The translations under genes and the position numbers were made by a program. Positions 46,034-54,682 of a stretch of 64,000 nucleotides of DNA are shown piece after piece. The notes under the pieces are model-generated. The model saw nothing but the letters and a program-made list of their open reading frames with translations. It was not told where the DNA came from and searched no databases. Each line of letters begins with the position of its first letter. Position 1 is the first letter of the stretch. The DNA is from Flavobacterium hibernum (GTDB lineage Bacteria; Bacteroidota; Bacteroidia; Flavobacteriales; Flavobacteriaceae), in assembly GCF_000832125.1 (NCBI RefSeq), contig NZ_JPRK01000004.1:168045-232044 (forward strand), read 5' to 3'.

Positions 46034-47101
46034 TTATCTAAAGATACCCAAATCTACTTTTAAAGAAAAAATATTTGAGTATAAAGCTGTACTTTGGTTT
46101 CCTAAGTCAGTCAAAGCATAGTCAACCTGAATGCCTTTGTATTTAAAACCTAATCCAATATTAGGCTGAAAATTTACTTTTTCAGTATTATCGAGTTGCG
46201 TTACATTTTGAAAATTTCCTGCACCAGCTCTTAAAAATACAAGATCAGTATAACCAAATTCAAAACCAATTGCAGGATCAATACTTACCGCTTTTGAAGA
46301 AATAATATCGTTAGTTTGCTCAAATCTCATATTCAAATTTGTAGCAATCAAAAGACTATAATCGTTATGAAATTCAAATTTTCTAGAAACTCCTAATTGA
46401 GCTTTTGGTAAAGTAATCTCAGTGCTTTCTGGTAATTCATTGTTTTCGCCCGGAATAGCATTTGCAATTTTTTGATATTCTTTCTCGTCAATATTCCAAA
46501 TATTGTAAGTAGTTGTAATATCTCGAAGCATTAATCCAAACTTCCAATCATTACGTTCAAACTGAAGACCAACATCAAATCCAAAACCCCATGAATTAGC
46601 AAATTTTCCAATAATTCTTCGAATTACTTTCGCATTAACCCCATATTGAAATCCGTCAACAGGTAATTTTCTGGCATAAGAAAAGGTGAAACCATAGTCA
46701 GCAGTCGAAAATAAACTAATTCTGTTGTAATCAATATTACCCTGATTGTCGATTAATTGTGTAGTATCCATAATATCATCAACACCAAAACGAATCATCG
46801 AAATTCCCCAAGCACTTCTGTCATCAATTGGACTTGCGTAACCTATATAATCATATTGAGCAATATTTGCAAAATAATTGGCATGCATTAAAGAAATTTG
46901 GTGATCTTCAAGATTCGTTAAACCGGCAGGATTCCAATAAACAGCATTGACATCATTTGTAGAAGCAACCACTGCGCTCGACATACCTAATGCAGCTGCG
47001 TCGACACCAATGTTCATGAACTCATTCGAATATTTCCGAACAGTTTGAGCATATTGTACTGAACAACTCCAAAAAAATAAAAAGACTAGAATTTTCTTCA
47101 A
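46034..47101 (-). CDS. PorV/PorQ-family outer-membrane beta-barrel (PorV2-like)
   Basis: A 355-residue outer-membrane protein with a signal peptide (cleavage after about residue 18, SVQYAQ). The family signature is at the start of the mature protein: NEFMNIGVDAAALGMSSAVVASTNDVNAVYWNPAGLTNL, followed by alternating strands to a C-terminal barrel end (YSNIFSLKVDLGIFR). This resembles FadL-like PorV/PorQ proteins; PorV is part of the type IX secretion system of Bacteroidota. The shorter length and the Lnb-domain neighbour suggest the PorV2 kind rather than PorV itself. A TATTTTTG element on the minus strand precedes the gene (within 47150-47160). Confidence 0.8.
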   Translation of the reverse strand: MKKILVFLFFWSCSVQYAQTVRKYSNEFMNIGVDAAALGMSSAVVASTNDVNAVYWNPAGLTNLEDHQISLMHANYFANIAQYDYIGYASPIDDRSAWGISMIRFGVDDIMDTTQLIDNQGNIDYNRISLFSTADYGFTFSYARKLPVDGFQYGVNAKVIRRIIGKFANSWGFGFDVGLQFERNDWKFGLMLRDITTTYNIWNIDEKEYQKIANAIPGENNELPESTEITLPKAQLGVSRKFEFHNDYSLLIATNLNMRFEQTNDIISSKAVSIDPAIGFEFGYTDLVFLRAGAGNFQNVTQLDNTEKVNFQPNIGLGFKYKGIQVDYALTDLGNQSTALYSNIFSLKVDLGIFR

Positions 47102-47256
47102 CGGATACTTTTTTACAAACCGAAGTCTGTTTTAATTTTTACCAAAAATATAATATTTTACTCAGCAAATTTATTCCTTTTGATAAATATTACTAAAGTC
47201 AAAATTTCAATTGAAAAACTCTTGCAAAAACCCCTTTTTAGTTGCAGTTATTATGC

Positions 47257-47264
47257 TAAATTTG
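47257..47264 (+). promoter_or_regulatory. -7 element before pssA
   Basis: TAAATTTG fits TAnnTTTG and lies 29 bases before the ATG at 47294. A T-run at 47235-47239 sits at the expected -33 distance but lacks the G. Confidence 0.5.
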
Positions 47265-47293
47265 TTGCATTCCATTATCAAATAATTTAAAAG

Positions 47294-48010
47294 ATGAATA
47301 TTAAAAAACACATTCCTAATTTAATTACATTAATCAATTTATTTTGCGGTTGTATCGCAGTTGTTTTTGTATCAAAAGGCAACTTCGAAATGGCTTTTTA
47401 TATGGTTTGTTTAGGAATCTTTTTTGATTTTTTTGATGGTTTTTTTGCCAGATTATTTAAAGTTTCAAGTCCGTTAGGGTTGCAGTTAGATTCTTTGGCA
47501 GATATGGTAACCAGTGGTGTTGCACCAGGTTATGTAATGTATAGCTTGTTTTTAAAAAGTGCAAATCCTAATGATGAAATAGCGTCGGCTATTGTTCCTT
47601 TTCTTGGGTTTATAGTTACTTTAGGTTCTTGCTACAGATTGGCCAATTTTAATATCGATACACGTCAGACAGATTCGTTTATTGGTTTACCAACACCTGC
47701 AAATGCATTGTTTATTTTGAGTTTGCCTTTGGTTATTGAGTATTCAGATTCTTTAGTAATATTCGGGATTTTAACTAATCATTGGGTTTTGTTGGCGATA
47801 ACTTTATGTAGCGCTTATATTTTGAATGCCGAAATTCCTTTGTTTTCATTAAAAATAAAGAAATTTAATTTAAAAGATAATGTATTACAAATGGTTTTTT
47901 TGTTGGTGGCGGTAGTTTTAGTATTACTTCTTCAATATCTTGCTATTCCGTTAATTATCATTTTTTATGTGTTGTTATCGGTTGTGAATAATCTTTTCTT
48001 GAAAAAGTAG
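47294..48010 (+). CDS. pssA: CDP-diacylglycerol-serine O-phosphatidyltransferase
   Basis: Inner-membrane enzyme making phosphatidylserine, the precursor of phosphatidylethanolamine. The 238-residue protein with several membrane helices has the CDP-alcohol phosphotransferase motif DGFFARLFKVSSPLGLQLDS continuing LAD near residues 48-70 (DGx2ARx8Gx3Dx3D pattern). The N-terminus IPNLITLINLFCGCIAVVF is typical of PssA. Confidence 0.95.
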   Translation: MNIKKHIPNLITLINLFCGCIAVVFVSKGNFEMAFYMVCLGIFFDFFDGFFARLFKVSSPLGLQLDSLADMVTSGVAPGYVMYSLFLKSANPNDEIASAIVPFLGFIVTLGSCYRLANFNIDTRQTDSFIGLPTPANALFILSLPLVIEYSDSLVIFGILTNHWVLLAITLCSAYILNAEIPLFSLKIKKFNLKDNVLQMVFLLVAVVLVLLLQYLAIPLIIIFYVLLSVVNNLFLKK

Positions 48011-48020
48011 ATTTATTTGA

Positions 48021-48881
48021 ATGGCAAGAAAAACAACTACACGAAGAACCTCATATTCTCGAAAATCGAAACCTCAAAGATCGTTTTTGGCAAGTGGGCT
48101 TCGCTTCATAATTTATTCATTTTTAGTAATACTATTCTTTAGTACAATTTATCATTATCGTGATGGATTGGCTTATTATCTTGGTTTTAAATCAAGTAAA
48201 GTTTTAGATGAAAATGAAGTTGATAAGCATCTTTCAGATGTTAGAAACATTCAGGTTTTAGAGAATCACAAAGGAAAAGTTATAGGTATTGATGTTTCAG
48301 AATTTCAAGGAAGCGTTCAGTGGGACGAAGTTGAGGTTCTAGAAGAAAAATATCCTGTACAATTTGTTTTTATTCGCGCTACCGCGGGTAATGATAGAGT
48401 TGATAAACAATTTGAACGTAATTGGAAGGGAGCAAAAAAACATAAAATTATTCGTGGAGCTTATCATTATTATCGTCCAAACGAAAATTCGATAGAGCAG
48501 GCAAATCTTTTTATTAAAACAGTAAAGCTGCAGAAAGGCGATTTACCGCCAGTATTAGATATTGAACGATTGCCAAAAAATCAACCTTTAGATAGTTTGA
48601 AAAAAGGCTTAAAGCGCTGGTTGAATAAAGTTGAAACACATTATCAGGTACGTCCAATAATTTATACTGGAGAGCGTTATTACGGAGATTTTTTGAAAGA
48701 AGAATTTGGAGAGTATTTATTTTGGATTGCCAACTACAATTTTTACAGAGAAAAAATCGAAGACGATTGGCTTTTTTGGCAGTTTACAGAAAAAGCGTAT
48801 TTACCTGGAATAAAACACAAAGTAGATGTAAATATCTACAATGGAGATTTACAGCAATTACAGTTTATTACAGTGGAGTGA
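48021..48881 (+). CDS. Glycoside hydrolase family 25 (lysozyme-like)
   Basis: N-acetylmuramidase-type hydrolase of 286 residues. A basic N-terminus (ARKTTTRRTSYSRKSKPQR) leads to one membrane segment (residues about 25-45), so the enzyme is probably anchored to the inner membrane facing the periplasm. GH25 signs are GIDVSEFQGSVQWDEV near residue 92, FIRATAGNDRVDKQFERNW near residue 118, GAYHYYRPN near residue 145, PPVLDIERLP near residue 178 and WLFWQFTEKAYLPGIKHKVDVN near the end. It follows pssA by 10 bases. Confidence 0.93.
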   Translation: MARKTTTRRTSYSRKSKPQRSFLASGLRFIIYSFLVILFFSTIYHYRDGLAYYLGFKSSKVLDENEVDKHLSDVRNIQVLENHKGKVIGIDVSEFQGSVQWDEVEVLEEKYPVQFVFIRATAGNDRVDKQFERNWKGAKKHKIIRGAYHYYRPNENSIEQANLFIKTVKLQKGDLPPVLDIERLPKNQPLDSLKKGLKRWLNKVETHYQVRPIIYTGERYYGDFLKEEFGEYLFWIANYNFYREKIEDDWLFWQFTEKAYLPGIKHKVDVNIYNGDLQQLQFITVE

Positions 48882-48888
48882 TTTGCTT

Positions 48889-49119
48889 TTAGATCTGATT
48901 TATTTTGATAAAAATCAGAACAATAATTATTACGAGTGGTAAGAGAAGCAAAACCGAATAAGGATTTGCAAAGTTTATGGTATATCCCATCCATTCGATT
49001 TTTTTTGGTGGGAGTAATCGTTTGTCTTTGGGATTGTAATAAAAGAACCTCAAATACCAGTTTTTTGGGTCTTTGTGCCAATTGTCGTAATCTTCCTGAG
49101 TTGGTTTTTCTGACTTCAT
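48889..49119 (-). CDS. Small membrane protein, DUF5808-like
   Basis: A 76-residue protein with a conserved-looking hydrophilic part (NWYLRFFYYNPKDKRLLPPK, then GYTINFANPYS) and one C-terminal membrane helix. The 'W-K/R-x-FYYNPxDxRxxxPK...GxTxNF' order matches DUF5808-type small membrane proteins. Convergent with the GH25 gene. Overlapping frames at 48836-49081 (minus) and 48936-49175 (plus) are considered shadows because this frame carries the coherent domain and helix. Function unknown. Confidence 0.75.
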   Translation of the reverse strand: MKSEKPTQEDYDNWHKDPKNWYLRFFYYNPKDKRLLPPKKIEWMGYTINFANPYSVLLLLPLVIIIVLIFIKINQI

Positions 49120-49142
49120 TTTTTAAATTAGTTTTCAGCCCC

Positions 49143-49172
49143 AGTTTTCAGTATTCACAGAGACTGAAAACT
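49143..49172. repeat. Hairpin AGTTTTCAGT/ACTGAAAACT between lptB and the DUF5808-like gene
   Basis: Ten-base perfect inverted repeat (49143-49152 and 49163-49172) with a ten-base loop, 18 bases after the lptB stop on the minus strand. Same core word as the repeats at 54575-54622 and 56850-56867. It may end lptB transcription. Confidence 0.7.
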
Positions 49173-49189
49173 TAAGACCGTATACTTTT

Positions 49190-49930
49190 TTAAAATTCAA
49201 GTTTCTTTTTTCGTAATTCGAAGTTTTGTCCAAGATAAACACGACGAACCATTTCATCCTCAACTAATTCTTCCGGAACACCCGCTTTCAAAATTCCACC
49301 TTCAAACATTAAGTATGTTTTGTCAGTAATTGCTAATGTTTCCTGAACGTTGTGATCGGTAATAAGAATTCCGATGTTTTTGTTTTTTAATTGAGCAACA
49401 ATTCTCTGGATATCTTCAACCGCAACAGGGTCAACTCCTGCAAAAGGCTCATCTAATAGAATAAATTTTGGATCTGTTGCCAAAGCGCGAGCAATTTCAG
49501 TACGACGACGTTCTCCTCCCGAAAGTAAATCACCTCTGTTAGTACGAATGTGTTCTAAACTAAATTCCTCAATTAAGCTTTCCATTTTTGCAATTTGTGC
49601 TTCTTTAGAAAGTTTAGTCAATTGCAAAACACTTAAGATGTTGTCTTCGATACTTAATTTTCTGAAAACAGAAGCTTCTTGTGCTAAATAACCAATTCCT
49701 TGTTGCGCACGTTTGTACATAGGATAATCGGTAATATTCAAATCATCAAGAAAAATATTTCCCTGATTTGGTTTAACCAATCCTACAATCATATAAAACG
49801 AAGTAGTTTTTCCGGCACCATTTGGTCCCAAAAGTCCTACGATTTCTCCCTGATTTACTTCGACAGAAATCCCTTTTACAACACTGCGACCTTTATAGGT
49901 TTTGATTAAATTATCGGCTCTTAGCTTCAT
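49190..49930 (-). CDS. lptB: LPS export ABC transporter ATP-binding protein
   Basis: ATPase of the LptB2FG complex that extracts LPS from the inner membrane. The 246-residue protein has Walker A LLGPNGAGKTTSFYMIVGL near residue 35, the Q-loop region GYLAQEASVFRKLSIEDN near 80, signature LLSGGERRRTEIARALA near 140 and Walker B FILLDEPFAGVDPVAVEDI near 160, all characteristic of LptB. It stands alone here, after a 232-base gap holding TTAGATAA repeats. Confidence 0.96.
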   Translation of the reverse strand: MKLRADNLIKTYKGRSVVKGISVEVNQGEIVGLLGPNGAGKTTSFYMIVGLVKPNQGNIFLDDLNITDYPMYKRAQQGIGYLAQEASVFRKLSIEDNILSVLQLTKLSKEAQIAKMESLIEEFSLEHIRTNRGDLLSGGERRRTEIARALATDPKFILLDEPFAGVDPVAVEDIQRIVAQLKNKNIGILITDHNVQETLAITDKTYLMFEGGILKAGVPEELVEDEMVRRVYLGQNFELRKKKLEF

Positions 49931-49939
49931 TTAGTTCAA

Positions 49940-50166
49940 TTAGATAATTAGATAATTAGATAATTAGAAAATGAGATAATTAAAACTAACTCAAATTCAA
50001 TTTTATAATTTGATTTGAAAGGCAAAATAAATGTAAAATTATCAATCAGATAAATCAATTAACAAATTATTGCATTTTCAAAATTTAGAATTTGTACTTC
50101 AAAATTAAATAATTAGAGCATTTTAAGAAATTATCTAATTATCAAATTGACACATTTTCTAATTAT
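49940..50166. repeat. TTAGATAA tandem repeat and long-range inverted repeat TAATTAGAAAATG
   Basis: The gap between lptB and the carboxymuconolactone decarboxylase gene holds three to four copies of the 8-base unit TTAGATAA (49940-49967). The word TAATTAGAAAATG at 49961-49973 is repeated in inverse as CATTTTCTAATTA at 50154-50166, reaching the end of the next gene. AAATTATCTAATTATC at about 50129-50144 also complements the tandem copies. The whole gap could fold as one long hairpin. Confidence 0.7.
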
Positions 50167-50513
50167 TTTACAGCTTCTTCCAGAGCTTCCCAAAATTCAT
50201 ATGCTCTTCTTAAATGAGGTACTACAATTGTTCCTCCAACCAAAGTCGCGATTCCCATAGCTTCCATCATTTCTTCTTTTGTAACGCCTTCTTTGTGACT
50301 GGTTTCTAAGTGATACTTTACACAATCATCACAACGTAAAACAGCAGATGCTACCAATCCTAAAAGTTCTTTTGTTTTTACATCAAGAGCTCCGGCAGCG
50401 TAAGCATTTGTGTCAAGGTTAAAAATTCTCTTCACAATTTTATTATTGTCGGCCAATAATTTTTCGTTCATTTTAGAACGGTAGTCGTTGAATTCTTGTA
50501 TGATATCAGACAT
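50163..50513 (-). CDS. Carboxymuconolactone decarboxylase (AhpD-like) family protein
   Basis: A 116-residue protein of the AhpD/CMD fold with the redox motif VLRCDDCVKYHLETSHKEG (CxxC followed by His) near residue 75, suggesting peroxidase or disulfide activity rather than decarboxylation. It overlaps the tatC end by eight bases, forming the kdsD-tatC-CMD operon on the minus strand. Confidence 0.92.
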   Translation of the reverse strand: MSDIIQEFNDYRSKMNEKLLADNNKIVKRIFNLDTNAYAAGALDVKTKELLGLVASAVLRCDDCVKYHLETSHKEGVTKEEMMEAMGIATLVGGTIVVPHLRRAYEFWEALEEAVK

Positions 50514-51321
50514 TTTCTTTCAATTTATTTTTATAAACAACCTTGGAAATAAGAATACTTACTTCGTATATAATCAACATTGGGATAGCTACAATAGTTT
50601 GACTCACAACATCTGGAGGAGTTACAATTGCTGCTACAATTAAAATGATCACTACGGCATATTTCCAATATTTTCTTAAAAACATAGGAGTTACTAATCC
50701 TAGTTTGGTCAAGAAATAAATTACGATTGGTAATTCAAAAAACATAGCACTACCAAGTATACTAGTTTTAACCATTCCCATATATGAGTCAAGCGTGAAT
50801 TGGTTCTTTACAACATCACTTACAGAGAAAGTTGCAACGAAATTTACGGACATCGGTATTACTACAAAATAGCCAAATAGTACTCCTAAAAAGAAAAGTA
50901 AAGAAGAAACGAAGATGAATAATTTTGCATTTTTGCGTTCTTTCTCATATAAAGCAGGGCTGATGAATTTCCATACTTCCCATAAAATAAAAGGGAAACT
51001 TAGTATGAAACCTGCCAAAAGACACATCCATACAAAAATGTTTACTTGTCCTTCCATTTCAGTATTCTGAATAATGAAATTCAGCTCAGTAATACAAATG
51101 CTATCTGCAAATCCCAATTGATGAGATAAGTCGCAAAACCAAACATAAGTAAAAAAAGTAGGTCTTATTGGACCCAAAATAATTTGATCAAATAAATAAT
51201 CACTAATAAAATAAGTAAAAAAAGCCATTATGCATATTGCAATTGTACTTCTTACTAATAACCATCTAAGTTCTTCAAGATGGTCTAAAAATGACATCTC
51301 GCCAAGGTTCTTTTTTGCCAT
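50506..51321 (-). CDS. tatC: Sec-independent protein translocase TatC
   Basis: Multi-pass receptor of the twin-arginine export pathway. The 271-residue protein begins with the cytoplasmic MSFLDHLEELRWLLVRS, the TatC N-terminal signature, and has six membrane segments. FPFILWEVWKFISPALYEKERK near residue 115 is the conserved first cytoplasmic loop. A larger periplasmic insert (FFTYVWFCDLSHQLGFADSIC) near residue 60 is common in Bacteroidota. Start and stop overlap with kdsD by one base. Confidence 0.96.
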   Translation of the reverse strand: MAKKNLGEMSFLDHLEELRWLLVRSTIAICIMAFFTYFISDYLFDQIILGPIRPTFFTYVWFCDLSHQLGFADSICITELNFIIQNTEMEGQVNIFVWMCLLAGFILSFPFILWEVWKFISPALYEKERKNAKLFIFVSSLLFFLGVLFGYFVVIPMSVNFVATFSVSDVVKNQFTLDSYMGMVKTSILGSAMFFELPIVIYFLTKLGLVTPMFLRKYWKYAVVIILIVAAIVTPPDVVSQTIVAIPMLIIYEVSILISKVVYKNKLKENV

Positions 51322-52286
51322 TATACGATTCCTTCTTTTAAAATGTCATGTAAATGTAGTACACCTTTGTACTCTCCGTTGTCTGCCACAATAAGTTGTG
51401 TTATAGAAAAATCTTCTAAAATATTCAGTGCATCAACCGCCATCGTTTCTGAAGAAACTAATTTAGGGTTTTTTGACATAATGTCCCTTGCAGTTAAATC
51501 AGCAATAGTATCTACGTCATTTAGCATTCTTCGGATGTCTCCGTCAGTAATAATTCCGATAATTTTATCATTTTCGATAACCGCTGTTACGCCTAATCTT
51601 TTTTCTGAAATTTCAAAAATTACCTTTTTAACCGAAGTTTCCGGAGTAACTTGAGGTTTTAATGAATGCTCGATCATGTCTTTCACGCGAAGCAATAGTT
51701 TTTTTCCTAAAGCACCACCTGGATGATAAACTGCAAAATCTTCGGGTTTAAAATCGCGCATTTCCATTAAGCAAACCGCAAGAGCATCACCCATAACAAG
51801 TTGTGCGGTTGTACTATTTGTTGGAGCTAAATTTATTGGGCAAGCTTCCATCTCGACTGTAGTGTTCAAAACATAGTCAGAACCTTTGGCTAAAAAAGAA
51901 GTTACGTTTCCAGTGATCCCAATTAAAATGTTTCCAAAACGTTTTAATAAAGGAACCAAAGCTTTTATTTCAGGACTATTCCCACTTTTTGAAATACAGA
52001 TAATAATATCTTCGTTCTGTATCATTCCCAAGTCGCCATGAATAGCTTCTGAGGCGTGCAAGAACATAGATGGAGTCCCGGTAGAGTTAAAAGTAGCGAC
52101 CATTTTTTGAGCGATAATGGCGCTTTTTCCAATGCCTGTAACGATCAAACGACCTTTAGTTTCATAAATGCGTTGGGTTGCTTCGTAGAAATTTTCGTCT
52201 AGAAAATCAATTAGTTTTGTAATTGCTTCACTTTCAGAGAGTATGGTTTTTTTGGCGATTGCCAATATATTTTCTTTTGTGATCAA
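51321..52286 (-). CDS. kdsD: Arabinose-5-phosphate isomerase, KpsF/GutQ family
   Basis: Interconverts ribulose-5-P and arabinose-5-P for Kdo synthesis (LPS inner core). From TTG 52286 the protein has 321 residues, normal for the family: a SIS domain (RLIVTGIGKSAIIAQKMVAT, SMFLHASEAIHGDLG, CISKSGNSPEIKALVPLLKRFG) and two CBS domains (KVIFEISEKRLGVTAVIEND and the C-terminal ITQLIVADNGEYKGVLHLHD). The open frame extends to 52343, but that extension would start inside the promoter -7 element CAAATTTA (52341-52348, minus strand), so the shorter start is preferred. Confidence 0.93.
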   Translation of the reverse strand: MITKENILAIAKKTILSESEAITKLIDFLDENFYEATQRIYETKGRLIVTGIGKSAIIAQKMVATFNSTGTPSMFLHASEAIHGDLGMIQNEDIIICISKSGNSPEIKALVPLLKRFGNILIGITGNVTSFLAKGSDYVLNTTVEMEACPINLAPTNSTTAQLVMGDALAVCLMEMRDFKPEDFAVYHPGGALGKKLLLRVKDMIEHSLKPQVTPETSVKKVIFEISEKRLGVTAVIENDKIIGIITDGDIRRMLNDVDTIADLTARDIMSKNPKLVSSETMAVDALNILEDFSITQLIVADNGEYKGVLHLHDILKEGIV

Positions 52287-52340
52287 AACAGAATATTTAA
52301 AATTTGTATGTATAAAAGAAAGTTGTATCTTTATGTGTTG

Positions 52341-52348
52341 CAAATTTA
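52341..52348 (-). promoter_or_regulatory. -7 element of the kdsD-tatC-CMD operon
   Basis: Minus-strand TAAATTTG fits TAnnTTTG. Transcription would start near 52334, giving a leader of about 48 bases before the TTG start at 52286 and excluding the longer reading frame start. Confidence 0.5.
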
Positions 52349-52373
52349 TACAAAATATCCATTAATATAAAGA

Positions 52374-54569
52374 ATGAATTCAAACGAAATTGAAATACAC
52401 AAGGAATTAAAGAAGTATTTCGGCTTTAGCCAATTTAAGGGCTTGCAGGAGCAAGTCATTACGAGTATTTTAAACAAGAAGAATACTTTTGTAATTATGC
52501 CTACCGGTGGCGGAAAGTCTCTTTGTTATCAATTACCCGCTTTAATTCAGGAAGGAACGGCAATAGTTGTTTCTCCTTTAATTGCTTTGATGAAAAATCA
52601 AGTTGATGCAATTCGTAGTCTTTCTTCAGAAAACGGAATAGCACATGTGCTAAACTCTTCCCTTACCAAAACAGAAATTGCGCAAGTTAAAAAAGACATT
52701 ACCTCGGGTTTGACTAAGCTTTTGTATGTGGCACCGGAATCTTTAACTAAAGAAGAATATGTCGCTTTTTTGCAAAGCGTGCCAATTTCATTTGTAGCTA
52801 TTGATGAAGCTCATTGTATTTCAGAATGGGGACATGATTTTAGACCGGAATACCGAAATCTGAAAAACATAATAAAACAATTGGGGCAAGTGCCAATTAT
52901 TGGACTTACTGCAACTGCAACTCCAAAAGTTCAGGAAGATATTCTTAAAAACTTGGATATGTCTGATGCAAATACTTTTAAAGCATCATTCAACAGACCA
53001 AACTTATACTACGAAGTTCGAACAAAAACAAAAAACATAGAATCGGATATTATTCGATTTATTAAACAACATAAAGGCAAATCTGGAATTATTTACTGCT
53101 TAAGCCGTAAAAAAGTAGAGTCGATTGCAGAAGTTTTACAAGTTAACGGAATTAGCGCGGTTCCATACCACGCTGGTTTAGATGCAAAAACCAGAGCCAA
53201 ACATCAGGATATGTTCTTGATGGAGGATGTAGATGTTGTGGTAGCAACAATTGCTTTTGGGATGGGAATTGATAAACCAGACGTTCGTTTTGTAATACAT
53301 CATGATATTCCAAAATCACTAGAAAGTTATTATCAGGAAACGGGTCGTGCCGGTCGTGATGGAGGCGAAGGACATTGTTTAGCGTATTACTCTTATAAAG
53401 ATGTAGAGAAACTGGAGAAATTTATGTCTGGAAAACCAGTTGCAGAACAAGAAATTGGTTTTGCTCTTTTGCAAGAAGTTGTGGCTTACGCCGAAACTTC
53501 AATGTCGCGCCGAAAGTTTTTACTGCATTATTTTGGTGAAGAATTTGACAGCGAAACAGGCGAAGGTGCAGATATGGACGATAATGTTCGTAATCCTAAA
53601 AATAAAATTGAGGCCAAAGACCAAGTCGTTAAATTGTTGGAAATTGTTCGTGATACCAAACACATTTATAAATCAAAAGAAATTGTGTTTACTTTAATAG
53701 GTCGCGTAAATGCAGTTATTAAAGCGCATAAAACAGATACACAATCTTTTTTTGGTTCAGGATCTGATCATGACGAGAAATATTGGATGGCTTTACTTCG
53801 CCAAGTTCTAGTGGCAGGTTATTTATCAAAAGATATTGAAACTTACGGTGTCGTAAAAATCACCAAAGAAGGTTTGAATTTTATTAAAAAACCAGTTTCA
53901 TTTATGATGTCTGAAGATCATGAATACAATGAATCTGAAGACGAAGCAATCGTAACAGCATCCAAAACATCAGGGACTGCTGATGAAGTGTTGATGGGAA
54001 TGTTACGTGAATTACGTAAAAAAGTAGCCAAAAAACTTGGAGTCCCTCCGTTCGTTGTTTTTCAAGACCCTTCTCTTGAAGATATGGCTTTAAAATATCC
54101 AATTTCATTAACTGAATTGTACAATATTCATGGTGTTGGAGAAGGAAAAGCTAAAAAATACGGTGGAGAATTTGTAGCATTAATTAGTCGCTATGTAGAA
54201 GATAACGATATTATTCGTCCAGACGATTTAGTAGTAAAGTCTACAGGAGTAAATTCGGCAAACAAATTATACATCATTCAAAACATAGATCGAAAGTTAT
54301 CATTGAAAGATATTGCTTCGGCAAAAGGACTTTCGATGGATGCTTTAATTAAAGAAATGGAAATGATCGTATATTCTGGAACGAAACTTAATATTAAATA
54401 TTGGGTTGACGATATGCTTGACGACGATCAGCAAGAAGAAATTCACGACTATTTCATGGAATCCGAATCAGATAAAATCGAAGACGCTCTTAAAGAATTC
54501 GACGGAGATTATGATATTGATGAATTGCGTTTAATGCGTATTAAATTTATTAGTGAAGTAGCTAATTAA
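52374..54569 (+). CDS. recQ: ATP-dependent DNA helicase RecQ
   Basis: 3'-5' DNA helicase for recombination and repair. The 731-residue protein has Walker A IMPTGGGKSLCYQLPAL near residue 42, DEAH box VAIDEAHCISEWGHDFRPEY near residue 142, LTATATPKVQEDIL, helicase C-terminal region (IIYCLSRKKVESIA, ATIAFGMGIDKPDVRFVIHHDIPKS, YQETGRAGRDG), a zinc-binding/winged-helix part and an HRDC domain (LRELRKKVAKKLGVPPFVVF near residue 545). The C-terminal 100 residues add an acidic tail typical of Bacteroidota RecQ. Divergent from kdsD. Confidence 0.97.
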   Translation: MNSNEIEIHKELKKYFGFSQFKGLQEQVITSILNKKNTFVIMPTGGGKSLCYQLPALIQEGTAIVVSPLIALMKNQVDAIRSLSSENGIAHVLNSSLTKTEIAQVKKDITSGLTKLLYVAPESLTKEEYVAFLQSVPISFVAIDEAHCISEWGHDFRPEYRNLKNIIKQLGQVPIIGLTATATPKVQEDILKNLDMSDANTFKASFNRPNLYYEVRTKTKNIESDIIRFIKQHKGKSGIIYCLSRKKVESIAEVLQVNGISAVPYHAGLDAKTRAKHQDMFLMEDVDVVVATIAFGMGIDKPDVRFVIHHDIPKSLESYYQETGRAGRDGGEGHCLAYYSYKDVEKLEKFMSGKPVAEQEIGFALLQEVVAYAETSMSRRKFLLHYFGEEFDSETGEGADMDDNVRNPKNKIEAKDQVVKLLEIVRDTKHIYKSKEIVFTLIGRVNAVIKAHKTDTQSFFGSGSDHDEKYWMALLRQVLVAGYLSKDIETYGVVKITKEGLNFIKKPVSFMMSEDHEYNESEDEAIVTASKTSGTADEVLMGMLRELRKKVAKKLGVPPFVVFQDPSLEDMALKYPISLTELYNIHGVGEGKAKKYGGEFVALISRYVEDNDIIRPDDLVVKSTGVNSANKLYIIQNIDRKLSLKDIASAKGLSMDALIKEMEMIVYSGTKLNIKYWVDDMLDDDQQEEIHDYFMESESDKIEDALKEFDGDYDIDELRLMRIKFISEVAN

Positions 54570-54574
54570 AAAAT

Positions 54575-54622
54575 GTTTTCAGTCTCAGTTTATAGTTTTC
54601 AGTTTTTACTGAGACTGAAAAC
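54575..54622. repeat. 15-base perfect hairpin GTTTTCAGTCTCAGT/ACTGAGACTGAAAAC
   Basis: Inverted repeat 54575-54589 and 54608-54622 with an 18-base loop that itself contains GTTTTCAGT. It starts six bases after the recQ stop, in the convergent gap to the gene ending at 54683. A second looser copy (ACTGTAAACTGCCACTGAGAACTGTGACT) follows at about 54651-54679. Likely a transcription stop or dispersed palindrome of the same family as 49143-49172. Confidence 0.8.
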
Positions 54623-54682
54623 TGAGACTTAAATTTATGCTCGATAAATGACTGTAAACTGCCACTGAGAACTGTGACTTTT

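Noticed and set aside
48836..49175. Other open frames overlapping the DUF5808-like gene on both strands
   Set aside because: They lack the coherent hydrophilic domain plus membrane helix of the 48889-49119 frame, and one overlaps the GH25 end.
49940..49967. TTAGATAA repeats considered as a CRISPR array
   Set aside because: The units are 8 bases and directly adjacent, without spacers, and no cas genes are nearby.
51343..51654. 103-codon plus-strand frame inside kdsD
   Set aside because: It is antisense to the CBS-domain part of kdsD and shows no protein family features.
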